10,280 nucleotides of DNA. Source: Allobutyricicoccus pentlandensis (lineage in GTDB: Bacteria > Bacillota > Clostridia > Oscillospirales > QAMX01). Positions within the stretch are counted from its first letter, which is position 1. The number at the start of each line of letters is the position of its first letter. The stretch covers positions 1 to 10,280 of the forward strand of contig CAJFPH010000076.1 of the NCBI GenBank assembly GCA_904398645.1, read 5' to 3'. Below, in pieces: positions 1 to 6,671 of this stretch. Both the position numbers and the translations under genes were made by a program. The notes under the pieces are model-generated. The model worked only from the letters and a program-made list of their open reading frames with translations, was not told where the DNA came from and searched no databases.

Positions 1-464
1 AAATTCTGACTGTTTCACTGCTCTCCTTGTGTCTGCTCTTTATCATCACGGGGTGCAGCGGCGATCATGTAAAAGATAATGTCATAGACGGCTTTAATGA
101 TATGCTCCAGCATTTCAGCAAATATGCCCTTACGGATGAAAAAGATTTGCAGGGTGATAAGACCAAAGGTGAGGATACCTATACCGGCTCTTATGTGGCA
201 GACTACGAGGACTTTCATGGGAAAGAGTACATTTTCGGCGGCACAGCTCTGGAACGGGACAAAGGCAGTGATCTCACTGTCACTTATGAGCTGACGGTTG
301 ATTCCGGCACAGTTCGATTTTACTGGCGAGATAAAGAAGAGGAAAGAATCATCGCCGATACAAGCGATACTGGCACATATTTCATTACCCTTGATGAAGG
401 CGACAATTATCTTACTTTGGAGGGCGATGATTTTTTCGGTTCATTGCAGGTGACTGTGGAATGA
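1..464 (+). CDS. Lipoprotein, 5' end outside window
   Basis: The reading frame is open from the left edge and ends at TGA 462-464, so the true start lies outside the window. The visible N-terminus is a hydrophobic run (ILTVSLLSLCLLFIITG) ending in a lipobox, ITG-C, with the cysteine codon at 54-56. This indicates a signal peptidase II substrate anchored to the outer face of the membrane through a lipidated cysteine. After the cysteine come about 135 residues: a short, partly helical, acidic stretch (DNVIDGFNDMLQHFSKYAL), a Lys/Asp/Thr-rich linker, and a C-terminal part of alternating hydrophobic and polar residues that suggests a small beta-sandwich (YELTVDSGTVRFYWRD, GTYFITLDEGDNYLTLEG). I do not recognise a named family. 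A TTG at 27 would remove most of the signal peptide, so it is not the start. No downstream partner is visible. Confidence 0.75.
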   Translation, partial: ILTVSLLSLCLLFIITGCSGDHVKDNVIDGFNDMLQHFSKYALTDEKDLQGDKTKGEDTYTGSYVADYEDFHGKEYIFGGTALERDKGSDLTVTYELTVDSGTVRFYWRDKEEERIIADTSDTGTYFITLDEGDNYLTLEGDDFFGSLQVTVE

Positions 465-836
465 TTTCCAAGTCAAAAAAGGATTACCAAGGCCATTCTC
501 AAAAGTCGCAGGACCTTCAAGCCGGACCTCTACGGTTTTTTATGGCTTCAGTTTCTTTTAAGTACATTCTCAAAAGACGGGAATTGATTGCTCACGTTTT
601 TTCTTTTGTACGGCTTTTATTTATTTACCAAATCGAAACTTGCGCGACGGCTTCACTGCTTAGCTGAAGCAGCAGGATTGAAGCGTATTTACAATACACG
701 GATTGAAATTTTGGGATAGGGCAATAGGCTTTCGAGTATCTTCGGGCAGATAATGAGCTGAAGCCGAATATGAGACGGATGGCGGGAATCATTGATAACT
801 TGCATATTACAACAATCGTCTAACGATGGAGTCCGA
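465..836 (+). other. Gene-poor AT-rich stretch, possible gene debris
   Basis: There is no intact gene that I can support between the lipoprotein stop and the promoters ahead of gdhA. Two short stretches in different frames read like ordinary protein but lack a start codon and a ribosome binding site. One is about 645-716 (ARRLHCLAEAAGLKRIYNTR, then IEILG and a stop). The other is about 732-824 (AFEYLRADNELKPNMRRMAG, continuing IIDNLHITTIV and a stop). This could be a decayed gene with a frameshift, but I cannot name a parent family. A 68-codon open frame overlapping the lipoprotein stop has no ribosome binding site and odd composition. A short hairpin can form at 656-673 (CTGCTT/AAGCAG). Confidence 0.4.
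494..576 (+). repeat. 12-bp direct repeat pair
   Basis: The sequence CATTCTCAAAAG occurs at 494-505 and again at 565-576, offset by 71 bases. After each copy the next bases are NCG. No function is evident. It lies in the AT-rich stretch that may be gene debris. Confidence 0.4.
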
Positions 837-865
837 TTGACGAAAGCGGTTTTTTTGTTTATAAT
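837..865 (+). promoter_or_regulatory. Candidate upstream promoter P1 toward gdhA
   Basis: TTGACG at 837-842 and TATAAT at 860-865 are separated by exactly 17 bases, a near-consensus sigma-A arrangement. No gene with a ribosome binding site starts directly after it, so a transcript would run through about 180 bases of leader into gdhA. The leader contains an inverted repeat (883-891 / 901-909, ATACCAAAC against GTGTGGTAT, one mismatch). A run of seven T at 850-856 falls inside the spacer. Confidence 0.5.
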
Positions 866-882
866 AAATTAATGCTTTCTAC

Positions 883-909
883 ATACCAAACCTCAAAATC
901 GTGTGGTAT
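883..909 (+). repeat. Inverted repeat in the gdhA leader
   Basis: ATACCAAAC (883-891) faces GTGTGGTAT (901-909) across a 9-base loop; eight of nine positions pair. It lies between the two candidate promoters, so it could be an RNA hairpin in the long transcript or a protein binding site. There is no T-run after it, so it is not a terminator. Confidence 0.35.
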
Positions 910-953
910 CATTTCAAAAAACAAAGAATCTGCTCTAGTTAGGCTTCTATTTA

Positions 954-982
954 TTGACAAACTTTTGATGAAGGTGTATAGT
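954..982 (+). promoter_or_regulatory. Main promoter P2 of gdhA
   Basis: TTGACA at 954-959 and TATAGT at 977-982 have a 17-base spacer, close to the sigma-A consensus. Transcription would start near 989, leaving about 60 bases of untranslated leader. A small dyad (ACCGG TATAT CCGGT, 1006-1020) lies just downstream of the expected start site, where a repressor could sit. The ribosome binding site AAAGGAG (1034-1040) is nine bases before the ATG. Confidence 0.75.
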
Positions 983-1049
983 TATAAAGGTTGTGGAATT
1001 TTTAAACCGGTATATCCGGTACTGCTCATATTGAAAGGAGTCAAAACAA

Positions 1050-2399
1050 ATGGAATTTAAAAACACCTATTTGCAGGGCGTGTATGATGCTGTTGCAAAG
1101 CGTAATGCAAACGAGCCTGAATTTCTGCAGGCGGTCGGCGAGGTACTGGAATCGTTAACGCCTGTTGTCGAGCGTCGTCCGGATATCGTGGCGGCGGGTG
1201 TCATCGATCGTATTGTGGAGCCGGAGCGCATGATTATGTTCCGTGTGCCGTGGGTGGACGACCAGGGCAAGGTACAAGTTAACCGCGGCTTCCGCGTACA
1301 GTTCAATTCTGCAATCGGACCGTACAAGGGCGGACTTCGTTTCCATCCGTCTGTAAACGCTTCGATTCTGAAGTTCCTGGGTTTTGAGCAGATTTTCAAA
1401 AATTCACTCACCGGACTTCCCATGGGCGGCGGCAAAGGCGGCTGTGATTTTGATCCAAAGGGTAAGTCTGATGCAGAAGTTATGCGTTTCTGTCAGAGCT
1501 TTATGACGGAACTTTTCAAGCATATCGGACCGGATACCGATGTTCCGGCTGGCGATATCGGCGTTGGCGGACGTGAAATTGGTTATATGTATGGCCAGTA
1601 CAAGCGTTTGACTGATACGCATACCGGCGTTTTGACCGGTAAGGGCCTGACTTATGGCGGTTCTCTTGCCCGTAAAGAGGCGACTGGATATGGCCTTTGC
1701 TACTTTACCCGTGAGATGCTGGCAGGCGCCGGGAACTCCTTCGAAGGGAAAAAGGTCGTCATCTCCGGCTCCGGCAATGTTGCAATTTACGCAACGGAGA
1801 AGGCTACGGAGCTTGGCGGTACGGTAATCGCATTGAGCGACTCCAACGGCTACATTTATGATCCGGATGGCATTAAGCTGGATGTCGTGAAGGAAATCAA
1901 GGAAGTCCGCCGCGGCAGAATCAAGGAATATGTGGATGCTGTGCCGGGTGCGACATATACCGAAGGGTGCCGTGGCATCTGGACAATCCCGTGTGACGTT
2001 GCACTTCCCTGTGCTACGCAGAATGAACTCGATCTCGACGGCGCCAAGGCGTTGATTGCAAATGGCTGTATTGCCGTAGCAGAGGGTGCAAATATGCCGT
2101 CTACGCCTGAAGCGGTTGAGGCCTTTAAAGCGGCTGGCGTTCTTTTTGGACCGGCGAAAGCTGCAAATGCCGGCGGCGTTGCAACTTCCGGCCTGGAGAT
2201 GTCGCAAAATTCCATGCGCATGAGCTGGACTTTTGAAGAGGTCGATTCGAAGCTCGACGGCATTATGGTGAACATTTATAAGAATGCATACGCCGCTTCT
2301 GTGGAGTACGGTGACGCGGGCAACCTGGTGATGGGTGCGAATATTGCAGGATTCCTGAAAGTTGCGGAGTCCATGCTGGCTTATGGTATTGCGTTCTGA
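1050..2399 (+). CDS. gdhA: NADP-type glutamate dehydrogenase
   Basis: This 449-residue cytoplasmic enzyme catalyses reversible reductive amination of 2-oxoglutarate with ammonia to L-glutamate. It has the usual length of the hexameric (about 50 kDa) class I family. The N-terminal substrate domain holds PYKGGLRFHP (Lys93), GFEQIFKNSL (Lys117) and the hallmark PMGGGKGG (catalytic Lys129), followed by PAGDIGVGGREIG with the catalytic Asp169. The Rossmann domain starts near residue 235 (VVISGSGNVAIYA) and has SDSNG at 263-267, as in NADP-linked bacterial enzymes. NADP preference is inferred from this similarity. The late AANAGGVATSGLEMSQNS segment supplies the substrate-side serine (Ser380). The ATG at 1050 follows AAAGGAG at a nine-base spacing. 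The gene appears monocistronic, with its own promoter and a strong terminator. It likely serves ammonia assimilation or redox balancing. Confidence 0.96.
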   Translation: MEFKNTYLQGVYDAVAKRNANEPEFLQAVGEVLESLTPVVERRPDIVAAGVIDRIVEPERMIMFRVPWVDDQGKVQVNRGFRVQFNSAIGPYKGGLRFHPSVNASILKFLGFEQIFKNSLTGLPMGGGKGGCDFDPKGKSDAEVMRFCQSFMTELFKHIGPDTDVPAGDIGVGGREIGYMYGQYKRLTDTHTGVLTGKGLTYGGSLARKEATGYGLCYFTREMLAGAGNSFEGKKVVISGSGNVAIYATEKATELGGTVIALSDSNGYIYDPDGIKLDVVKEIKEVRRGRIKEYVDAVPGATYTEGCRGIWTIPCDVALPCATQNELDLDGAKALIANGCIAVAEGANMPSTPEAVEAFKAAGVLFGPAKAANAGGVATSGLEMSQNSMRMSWTFEEVDSKLDGIMVNIYKNAYAASVEYGDAGNLVMGANIAGFLKVAESMLAYGIAF

Positions 2400-2437
2400 T
2401 TATATCGAATTAATGATTTTCTGAAAAGAAATGTGCG

Positions 2438-2475
2438 AAGCCCGTCCTGCATGTACGCAGGACGGGCTTATTTTA
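2438..2475 (+). terminator. Rho-independent terminator of gdhA
   Basis: A perfect 13-bp stem (2438-2450 AAGCCCGTCCTGC with 2457-2469) with a six-base loop is followed by ATTTTAT. It lies 38 bases after the gdhA stop. Read on the minus strand it lacks a clear T-run, so it serves mainly gdhA. It may give weak termination for the convergent small gene whose stop is at 2473. Confidence 0.93.
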
Positions 2476-2805
2476 TATGCCGAAATGAATCACAAAGCAG
2501 CGCATCTGTTCTGCCTGTTCCACCAGAGCTGTAAGTTCCGTAAGCCCGTGTCGTGCCGCAGCGGCACGCAGACGCGGCAGGGAATCGGGTGGTATGAGTG
2601 TAATCCCTGCTTCATCAAAACCATATGCGGGCCAGGAAATACGCTGAAAATACGTAGGTAGATCCTGCAGTTCGAGAAAGAGCCCACAGCTGTCGATCAA
2701 ACTCATATCTACCCGAATACAGCTAAATTTTTCCGGTGTATATTCAAAATATGCATGACGTTGTTCTTCGTGGGTGGATAAAATACCAAATTCGTGATAT
2801 GCCAT
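2473..2805 (-). CDS. Small conserved-looking protein of unknown function
   Basis: The product is 110 residues if translation starts at the ATG at 2805-2803, beginning MAYHEFGILSTHEEQRHAYF. The start codon lies one base after the stop codon of the AEC carrier gene (TGA-T-ATG). No clear Shine-Dalgarno is present, so translation is probably coupled to the carrier. A longer version starting at 2856 would overlap the carrier by 50 bases and is less likely. The protein is soluble, with no signal peptide or membrane segment. It has an N-terminal part rich in aromatic and acidic residues (YFEYTPEKFSCIRVD), a central GFDEAGITLIPPDSLPRL and a C-terminal helix. I do not recognise the family or its function. 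The pairing with a carrier may be functional or simply co-transcription. Confidence 0.7.
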   Translation of the reverse strand: MAYHEFGILSTHEEQRHAYFEYTPEKFSCIRVDMSLIDSCGLFLELQDLPTYFQRISWPAYGFDEAGITLIPPDSLPRLRAAAARHGLTELTALVEQAEQMRCFVIHFGI

Positions 2806-2806
2806 A

Positions 2807-3727
2807 TCAGGTAAAAATCGTAAACATGACAGGAATTGTAATAATGGAAAGTACATGGGATATTAAGGCAATTCCCGCCCCCAACTTCGTGTCTCCGCCG
2901 TAGGACGACGGAATAATAACCGTATTGAGCCCCATTGGCATGCAGTAGGCGCATAGCGCACAAATGAGAATGCTGCCTGAAAAACCAAGCAGTTTCATGA
3001 TGCCCGCCATAAGAAAAGGGATCACAATCAAACGAAAAAACACAGCTAAATAAATGCGTTTATTTGTCAAAAGAGACTTAAATTCAAATGTTCCAATAAT
3101 AAATCCGGTCAGGAGCATGGCGCCGGGAGACATACAGGCAGCGGCGGAGGAGAGTGCTGAGGAAAGAAAAGCCGGCATTGTTAAGCCACTGAGTCCCAAA
3201 ATCGCGCCGATAAATAAGGATATGAACATCGGTGAGCAGACGGTTTTCAGCGTCATTTTTCCGGATTTGCCCGGTATCAGCCAGGCAACGCCGAACGTAT
3301 GGACAAAGACAACCATGGGAAGCGTGAAAATCAGATAGTCAAAGAGCATTTCGTCGCCAAAAACGCCTTGAATGATGGCGTTGCCCATAAAACCCAGGTT
3401 GGCAATCACAAACGAATAAAGATAGATGCGGCGCGAATAGCCGTCCTGCGCAAAACGGAGAGAGAGAAAATAGCCAAGTGCGATTGCAATCAGGAGCAGA
3501 ACGAAGCTGCATAAAAGCGATTGCCAACGAGCAGCAAGATTTGCTACGGTAAAGTGCGTCATGAAACTGTTGATGTTTAATGCAGGGATAAACAGGTAGG
3601 TTTCAAGTTTTGATAAAACAAGTCCCGTGTTCTCCGGAGCAAGCTTTAGCCTACATAACAGAAATCCGGCGAGCATAAACAGAAACAGCACCGCCATCTG
3701 GTTGAGCATCGGCGTAAAAACATTCAT
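2807..3727 (-). CDS. AEC-family (auxin efflux carrier type) permease
   Basis: This 306-residue polytopic inner membrane protein has about ten hydrophobic segments, beginning with residues 9-28 (NQMAVLFLFMLAGFLLCRL), and has the usual length for the family (PF03547). Typical family stretches are NLGFMGNAII (110-119), SPGAMLLTGFIIG (200-212) and the late AYCMPMGLNTVIIPSSYGGD (260-279). Bacterial members export or import small organic acids such as malate or malonate, but the substrate cannot be read from sequence. The ATG at 3727-3725 follows AAAAAGGGA on the minus strand at a nine-base spacing. The gene is divergent from the FAD oxidoreductase gene and followed after one base by a small unknown gene. 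A role in moving a substrate or product of the divergent catabolic cluster is an inference from position only. Confidence 0.9.
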   Translation of the reverse strand: MNVFTPMLNQMAVLFLFMLAGFLLCRLKLAPENTGLVLSKLETYLFIPALNINSFMTHFTVANLAARWQSLLCSFVLLLIAIALGYFLSLRFAQDGYSRRIYLYSFVIANLGFMGNAIIQGVFGDEMLFDYLIFTLPMVVFVHTFGVAWLIPGKSGKMTLKTVCSPMFISLFIGAILGLSGLTMPAFLSSALSSAAACMSPGAMLLTGFIIGTFEFKSLLTNKRIYLAVFFRLIVIPFLMAGIMKLLGFSGSILICALCAYCMPMGLNTVIIPSSYGGDTKLGAGIALISHVLSIITIPVMFTIFT

Positions 3728-3775
3728 GATTCAGTATCCCTTTTTCTTTCTTTTTTTTTCGGAAATCCAAGAGGC

Positions 3776-3804
3776 AGTATATCATAGAGTGAATTTCTTT
3801 TCAA
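3776..3804 (-). promoter_or_regulatory. Promoter of the AEC carrier gene
   Basis: On the minus strand, TTGAAA (3804-3799) and TATACT (3781-3776) are separated by 17 bases, with TGA just before the -10, giving an extended -10. Transcription would start near 3769, about 40 bases ahead of the carrier ATG. Confidence 0.75.
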
Positions 3805-3843
3805 GATAATGTGACAAAAGACCCCAAAAAGTAATTGTTACAG

Positions 3844-3894
3844 GTATACAGTCTTGGTTGCATTGAGAGAAGCAATATTGTATACTATTGTTAC
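3844..3894 (+). promoter_or_regulatory. FAD oxidoreductase promoter with overlapping inverted repeat
   Basis: A -10 TATACT at 3881-3886 is preceded at 17 bases by a poor -35, TTGCAT (3858-3863), suggesting dependence on an activator. GTATACA (3844-3850) and TGTATAC (3879-3885) form a 7-bp inverted repeat. One half overlaps the -10 and the other lies just upstream of the -35. ATTGTTAC is also present twice (3834-3841 and 3887-3894). These are candidate operator half-sites in a divergent regulatory region shared with the carrier gene. Confidence 0.5.
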
Positions 3895-3923
3895 GAAAAA
3901 TTAGAAAAGGGGAGGCGTTACCT

Positions 3924-5297
3924 TTGCAGAAACATGTAACGATACCGGCACAAAGTGTGCCCGTCCAGACTTTTGACGTCGCTGTGGTTGGTGGCGGTAC
4001 AGGCGGTGTGATTGCAGCGGTTGCCGCAGCCCGTATGGGCGCAAGAACGGTGCTCATTGAGTCGAAAGGCTATCTGGGCGGTACGGTAGTGGAAGGCGGT
4101 ACTGCGCTGCACTCATTTTTTAACAACTGGAAGACATTTGGTAAAGAAAAGGTTCAGTTGGTGCGGGGTATTCCATCAGAACTCGTTGACCGCGTGACGG
4201 AACAGGGCGGTTGTACGGGCCACTGCGAAATGAGCGAATACTACCAGTATGACGCCGTCTGCACGGCAATTGATACGGAAATTTATAAGCTTGTGGCGCA
4301 CAGTATGGTCGCAGAAGCGGGTGTGAATATTTACCTCAATACGATGATGACCGGTGCGATTGTCAATGGTGGAAGGCTCGAAGCAGTAACCATCGCAAAT
4401 CATTCCGGTATTTCTGTAGTACGCGCGTCCTGTTTTATTGATGCGACCGGTTATGGAGACCTGTGCGCAGCGGCAGGCGCAAATTATACCGAGCCGAACG
4501 ATAAGGGAATTTCCGGACCGATCGGCGTTGCCGGCGTTGATATGGATCAATACGCAGAATATGTTGCAGCATGCGGCGCACGGGCAGACGTCGCCCGCGG
4601 CCTTCGCGATGACGATCCAAACGGCATTGTCCGAGTCTGTGCGCATGTGGACAAGATGCCGGAGGACTTTAAAAAAGAATGCAGAGAAATTGGCATGTCA
4701 ATGCAGATTACCTCAACGCATAAAAATTACTTTATGTTTGTAAAACTGGACTATAAGCTGCCGGTCAGTCCAACTGACCGCGATGCCATGAGCGCGGCGG
4801 AACTGGAGCTGCGCCGCCGTCAAAAGAAAGCGATCGAACTGCTGCGTAAATATGTGCCGGGCTGCGAACATGCATACATTGCACGGTCTACGCCGTCTGC
4901 TTGTATCCGTCGTGGGCGTTGCATAGTGTGCGACTATGACCTGACGAATGAGGATGTTACCTCCGGCCGGCACTTTGCGGACGACGTATTTGAATATGGA
5001 TTCCACGACGAAGCGCCGCGTTATAACATTGCGGAGGGAGGCTCCTATGGCTTCCCTTATCGCGCCATGCTGCCGCAGGGTATTGATAACCTTTTTGCTA
5101 CCGGTATGATGATCACATCGGATCACCACGCCCATATGTCGACGCGCAATACCGTTTCCTGTATGGCGCAGGGCCAGGCTGCCGGAACGGCCGCTGCCCT
5201 TTGCGCCATGAATGGAGAGACGACGCGCGGCCTTTCCTATCGTGTCCTGCGCCGTAAGCTGATTGAGAACGGCGTATATCTTTCAACGGAGGCGTAA
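3924..5297 (+). CDS. FAD-dependent oxidoreductase (FAD_oxidored type)
   Basis: With a TTG start at 3924 the protein has 457 residues. GGGGAGG (3909-3915) lies eight bases upstream. An in-frame TTG at 3888 is excluded because it falls at the expected transcription start and has no binding site. The N-terminal Rossmann fold reads FDVAVVGGGTGGVIAAVAAA (GGGTGG at 23-28) and ends with the ribose-binding Glu46 in VLIESKGYLGG. A second FAD segment, CFIDATGYGDLCAAAG, lies mid-protein. The C-terminal IDNLFATGMMITSDHHAHMS and SCMAQGQAAGTAAALC is the typical closing FAD motif of the PF12831 group. Members oxidise or reduce varied small molecules, often in sugar or glycoside catabolic clusters; the substrate here is unknown. 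It probably heads an operon with pepT and the nucleoside-hydrolase-like gene. No signal peptide is seen, so it is cytoplasmic. Confidence 0.88.
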   Translation: MQKHVTIPAQSVPVQTFDVAVVGGGTGGVIAAVAAARMGARTVLIESKGYLGGTVVEGGTALHSFFNNWKTFGKEKVQLVRGIPSELVDRVTEQGGCTGHCEMSEYYQYDAVCTAIDTEIYKLVAHSMVAEAGVNIYLNTMMTGAIVNGGRLEAVTIANHSGISVVRASCFIDATGYGDLCAAAGANYTEPNDKGISGPIGVAGVDMDQYAEYVAACGARADVARGLRDDDPNGIVRVCAHVDKMPEDFKKECREIGMSMQITSTHKNYFMFVKLDYKLPVSPTDRDAMSAAELELRRRQKKAIELLRKYVPGCEHAYIARSTPSACIRRGRCIVCDYDLTNEDVTSGRHFADDVFEYGFHDEAPRYNIAEGGSYGFPYRAMLPQGIDNLFATGMMITSDHHAHMSTRNTVSCMAQGQAAGTAAALCAMNGETTRGLSYRVLRRKLIENGVYLSTEA

Positions 5298-5312
5298 AAG
5301 AAGCCGGCAATT

Positions 5313-5358
5313 ATAATACGATGATTTCCTGTCCGGTATTATCAAACACAAGACAGGA
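5313..5358 (+). promoter_or_regulatory. Intercistronic RNA structure candidate before pepT
   Basis: Two 7-bp stems can form and interleave: ATAATAC (5313-5319) with GTATTAT (5336-5342), and TCCTGTC (5327-5333) with GACAGGA (5352-5358). The 5' arm of the second lies in the loop of the first, so together they have H-type pseudoknot topology or are alternatives. The second stem is followed by TTTT (5359-5362), so weak attenuation or an mRNA processing site is possible. No ligand or protein is suggested by the sequence. Confidence 0.3.
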
Positions 5359-5382
5359 TTTTGATGATCGGAGTGAAATAAG

Positions 5383-6618
5383 ATGAAAGCTTATGAAAAA
5401 CTCATTCGTTACGCTGCATATCCTACGGCGTCTGATGAGAGGTGCCAGGACTGTCCTTCCACCCCGGCGCAGCTCGACTTTGCGCGTGCCCTGGTTGAGG
5501 AGATGAAGTCTCTCGGCATCGCGGACGCGGGCGTTGATGAAAACGGCTATGTATTTGGAACAATTCCGGCCAATATTCCGGACTGGCACGGTGTGACGAT
5601 TGGATTTATCGCACATATGGATGTGGTGGATGAAGTCCCGTTTGAAGCTGTCCATCCACGCGTGATTTCGTGTTACGACGGCGGCGATATCGTACTGAAT
5701 GAGGCGCTGGACATCGTCATGTCGCCGGCAGACTATCCTTCTTTAAAAAACAAGGCGGGCAAAACCCTGGTGGTGACAGATGGTACAACGCTCTTGGGCG
5801 CGGATGACAAAGCTGGCATTGCTGAAATTTTGACTATGGCTGAAATCCTGCATGACGATCCCTCTATCCTGCATGGCGACATCAAAATCGGCTTTACGCC
5901 GGATGAAGAAATTGGGCGTGGAGCGGATTTGTTCGATGTGGCGCGCTTCGGCGCGGATTTTGCCTATACGGTGGACGGCGGAGGATTTGGAGAGGTCGAG
6001 TATGAGACGTTTAACGCTGCGTCGCTCAAAGTTACAGTGCACGGACTCAGCACACATCCGGGTGGAGCGAAAGGCGTGATGAAAAACGCATCGCTTATCG
6101 CTATGGAGTATGCCTCGCTTTTACCGGAAGAGGAACGTCCTGAGAAAACGGAGGGTTACGAAGGCTTCTTCCACCTCACGTCTATGAGCGGCCAAGTAGA
6201 ACATGCGGAACTTGACTATATTTTGCGCGACCATGACGCCGCGATTCTTGAGCGCCGCAAAGATGATGCACGGCGTGCGGCGGAGGAAATTAACCGTCGT
6301 TACGGAACGGGGACGGTGGATGTCAAAATTCTTGACAGTTATCGGAATATGGCGGAGATGATTCGTCCGCACTGGCATTTAATTGAAACGGCATATGAGG
6401 CTGTGCGTGAAGCGGGAGGTAATCCCACGAGTATTCCTGTCCGCGGAGGTACGGACGGATCCCGACTTTCCTATATGGGGCTGCCTTGTCCGAATCTTGC
6501 AACCGGCGGATACAACGGCCATGGACGAATGGAATATGCCTGTGCCGAGGAAATGGACGGCTGTGTAAAAGTGCTGCTTAAGATTGCAGAAAAATATGCG
6601 GTTATGAGGCCCCTGTGA
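5383..6618 (+). CDS. pepT: Peptidase T (tripeptide aminopeptidase, M20B)
   Basis: This 411-residue cytoplasmic two-zinc aminopeptidase releases the N-terminal residue from tripeptides. The family length is about 410. All metal and catalytic positions of the M20B family are present: His78 and Asp80 in AHMDVVDE, the bridging Asp141 in LGADDKAGIAE, the general base Glu175 and ligand Glu176 in FTPDEEIGRGAD, Asp198 in YTVDGG, and His380 in TGGYNGHGRMEYA. The lid (dimerisation) domain covers about residues 208-320, with the conserved GLSTHPGGAKG. The substrate-binding PVRGGTDGSRLS is at 352-363. The ATG at 5383 has GGAG (5370-5373) nine bases upstream. It follows the oxidoreductase by 85 bases in the same direction and precedes the hydrolase gene by 53 bases, so co-transcription is likely. 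It feeds peptide-derived amino acids into metabolism. Confidence 0.96.
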   Translation: MKAYEKLIRYAAYPTASDERCQDCPSTPAQLDFARALVEEMKSLGIADAGVDENGYVFGTIPANIPDWHGVTIGFIAHMDVVDEVPFEAVHPRVISCYDGGDIVLNEALDIVMSPADYPSLKNKAGKTLVVTDGTTLLGADDKAGIAEILTMAEILHDDPSILHGDIKIGFTPDEEIGRGADLFDVARFGADFAYTVDGGGFGEVEYETFNAASLKVTVHGLSTHPGGAKGVMKNASLIAMEYASLLPEEERPEKTEGYEGFFHLTSMSGQVEHAELDYILRDHDAAILERRKDDARRAAEEINRRYGTGTVDVKILDSYRNMAEMIRPHWHLIETAYEAVREAGGNPTSIPVRGGTDGSRLSYMGLPCPNLATGGYNGHGRMEYACAEEMDGCVKVLLKIAEKYAVMRPL

Positions 6619-6671
6619 GGTATACCAGGAGTATGTGCCTGAAAACTAATTGAACAAGCGGAGGAATTACT

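Noticed and set aside
461..667. 68-codon ORF overlapping the lipoprotein stop as ATGA
   Set aside because: No ribosome binding site, atypical composition, no recognisable domain, and it lies in a stretch that looks like non-coding or decayed DNA.
833..856. Terminator after the lipoprotein: CCG...CGG followed by seven T
   Set aside because: The stem is only three pairs plus two after a mismatch, too weak for an intrinsic terminator; the T-run fits better as part of a promoter spacer.
872..1060. 62-codon ORF between the gdhA promoters
   Set aside because: No Shine-Dalgarno, it runs through the main gdhA promoter and ribosome binding site, and overlaps the gdhA start; a chance frame.
1404..2207. 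267-codon minus-strand ORF inside gdhA
   Set aside because: It is the antisense shadow of a clearly conserved enzyme gene, without its own start signals.
2438..2475. The gdhA terminator as a fully bidirectional terminator
   Set aside because: On the minus strand the stem is followed by CGCACATTTC, with no immediate T-run, so only weak activity in that direction is expected.
3888..3923. Upstream TTG start giving a 469-residue oxidoreductase
   Set aside because: The TTG abuts the -10 element and would lie at or before the transcription start; the TTG at 3924 has a strong Shine-Dalgarno eight bases upstream.
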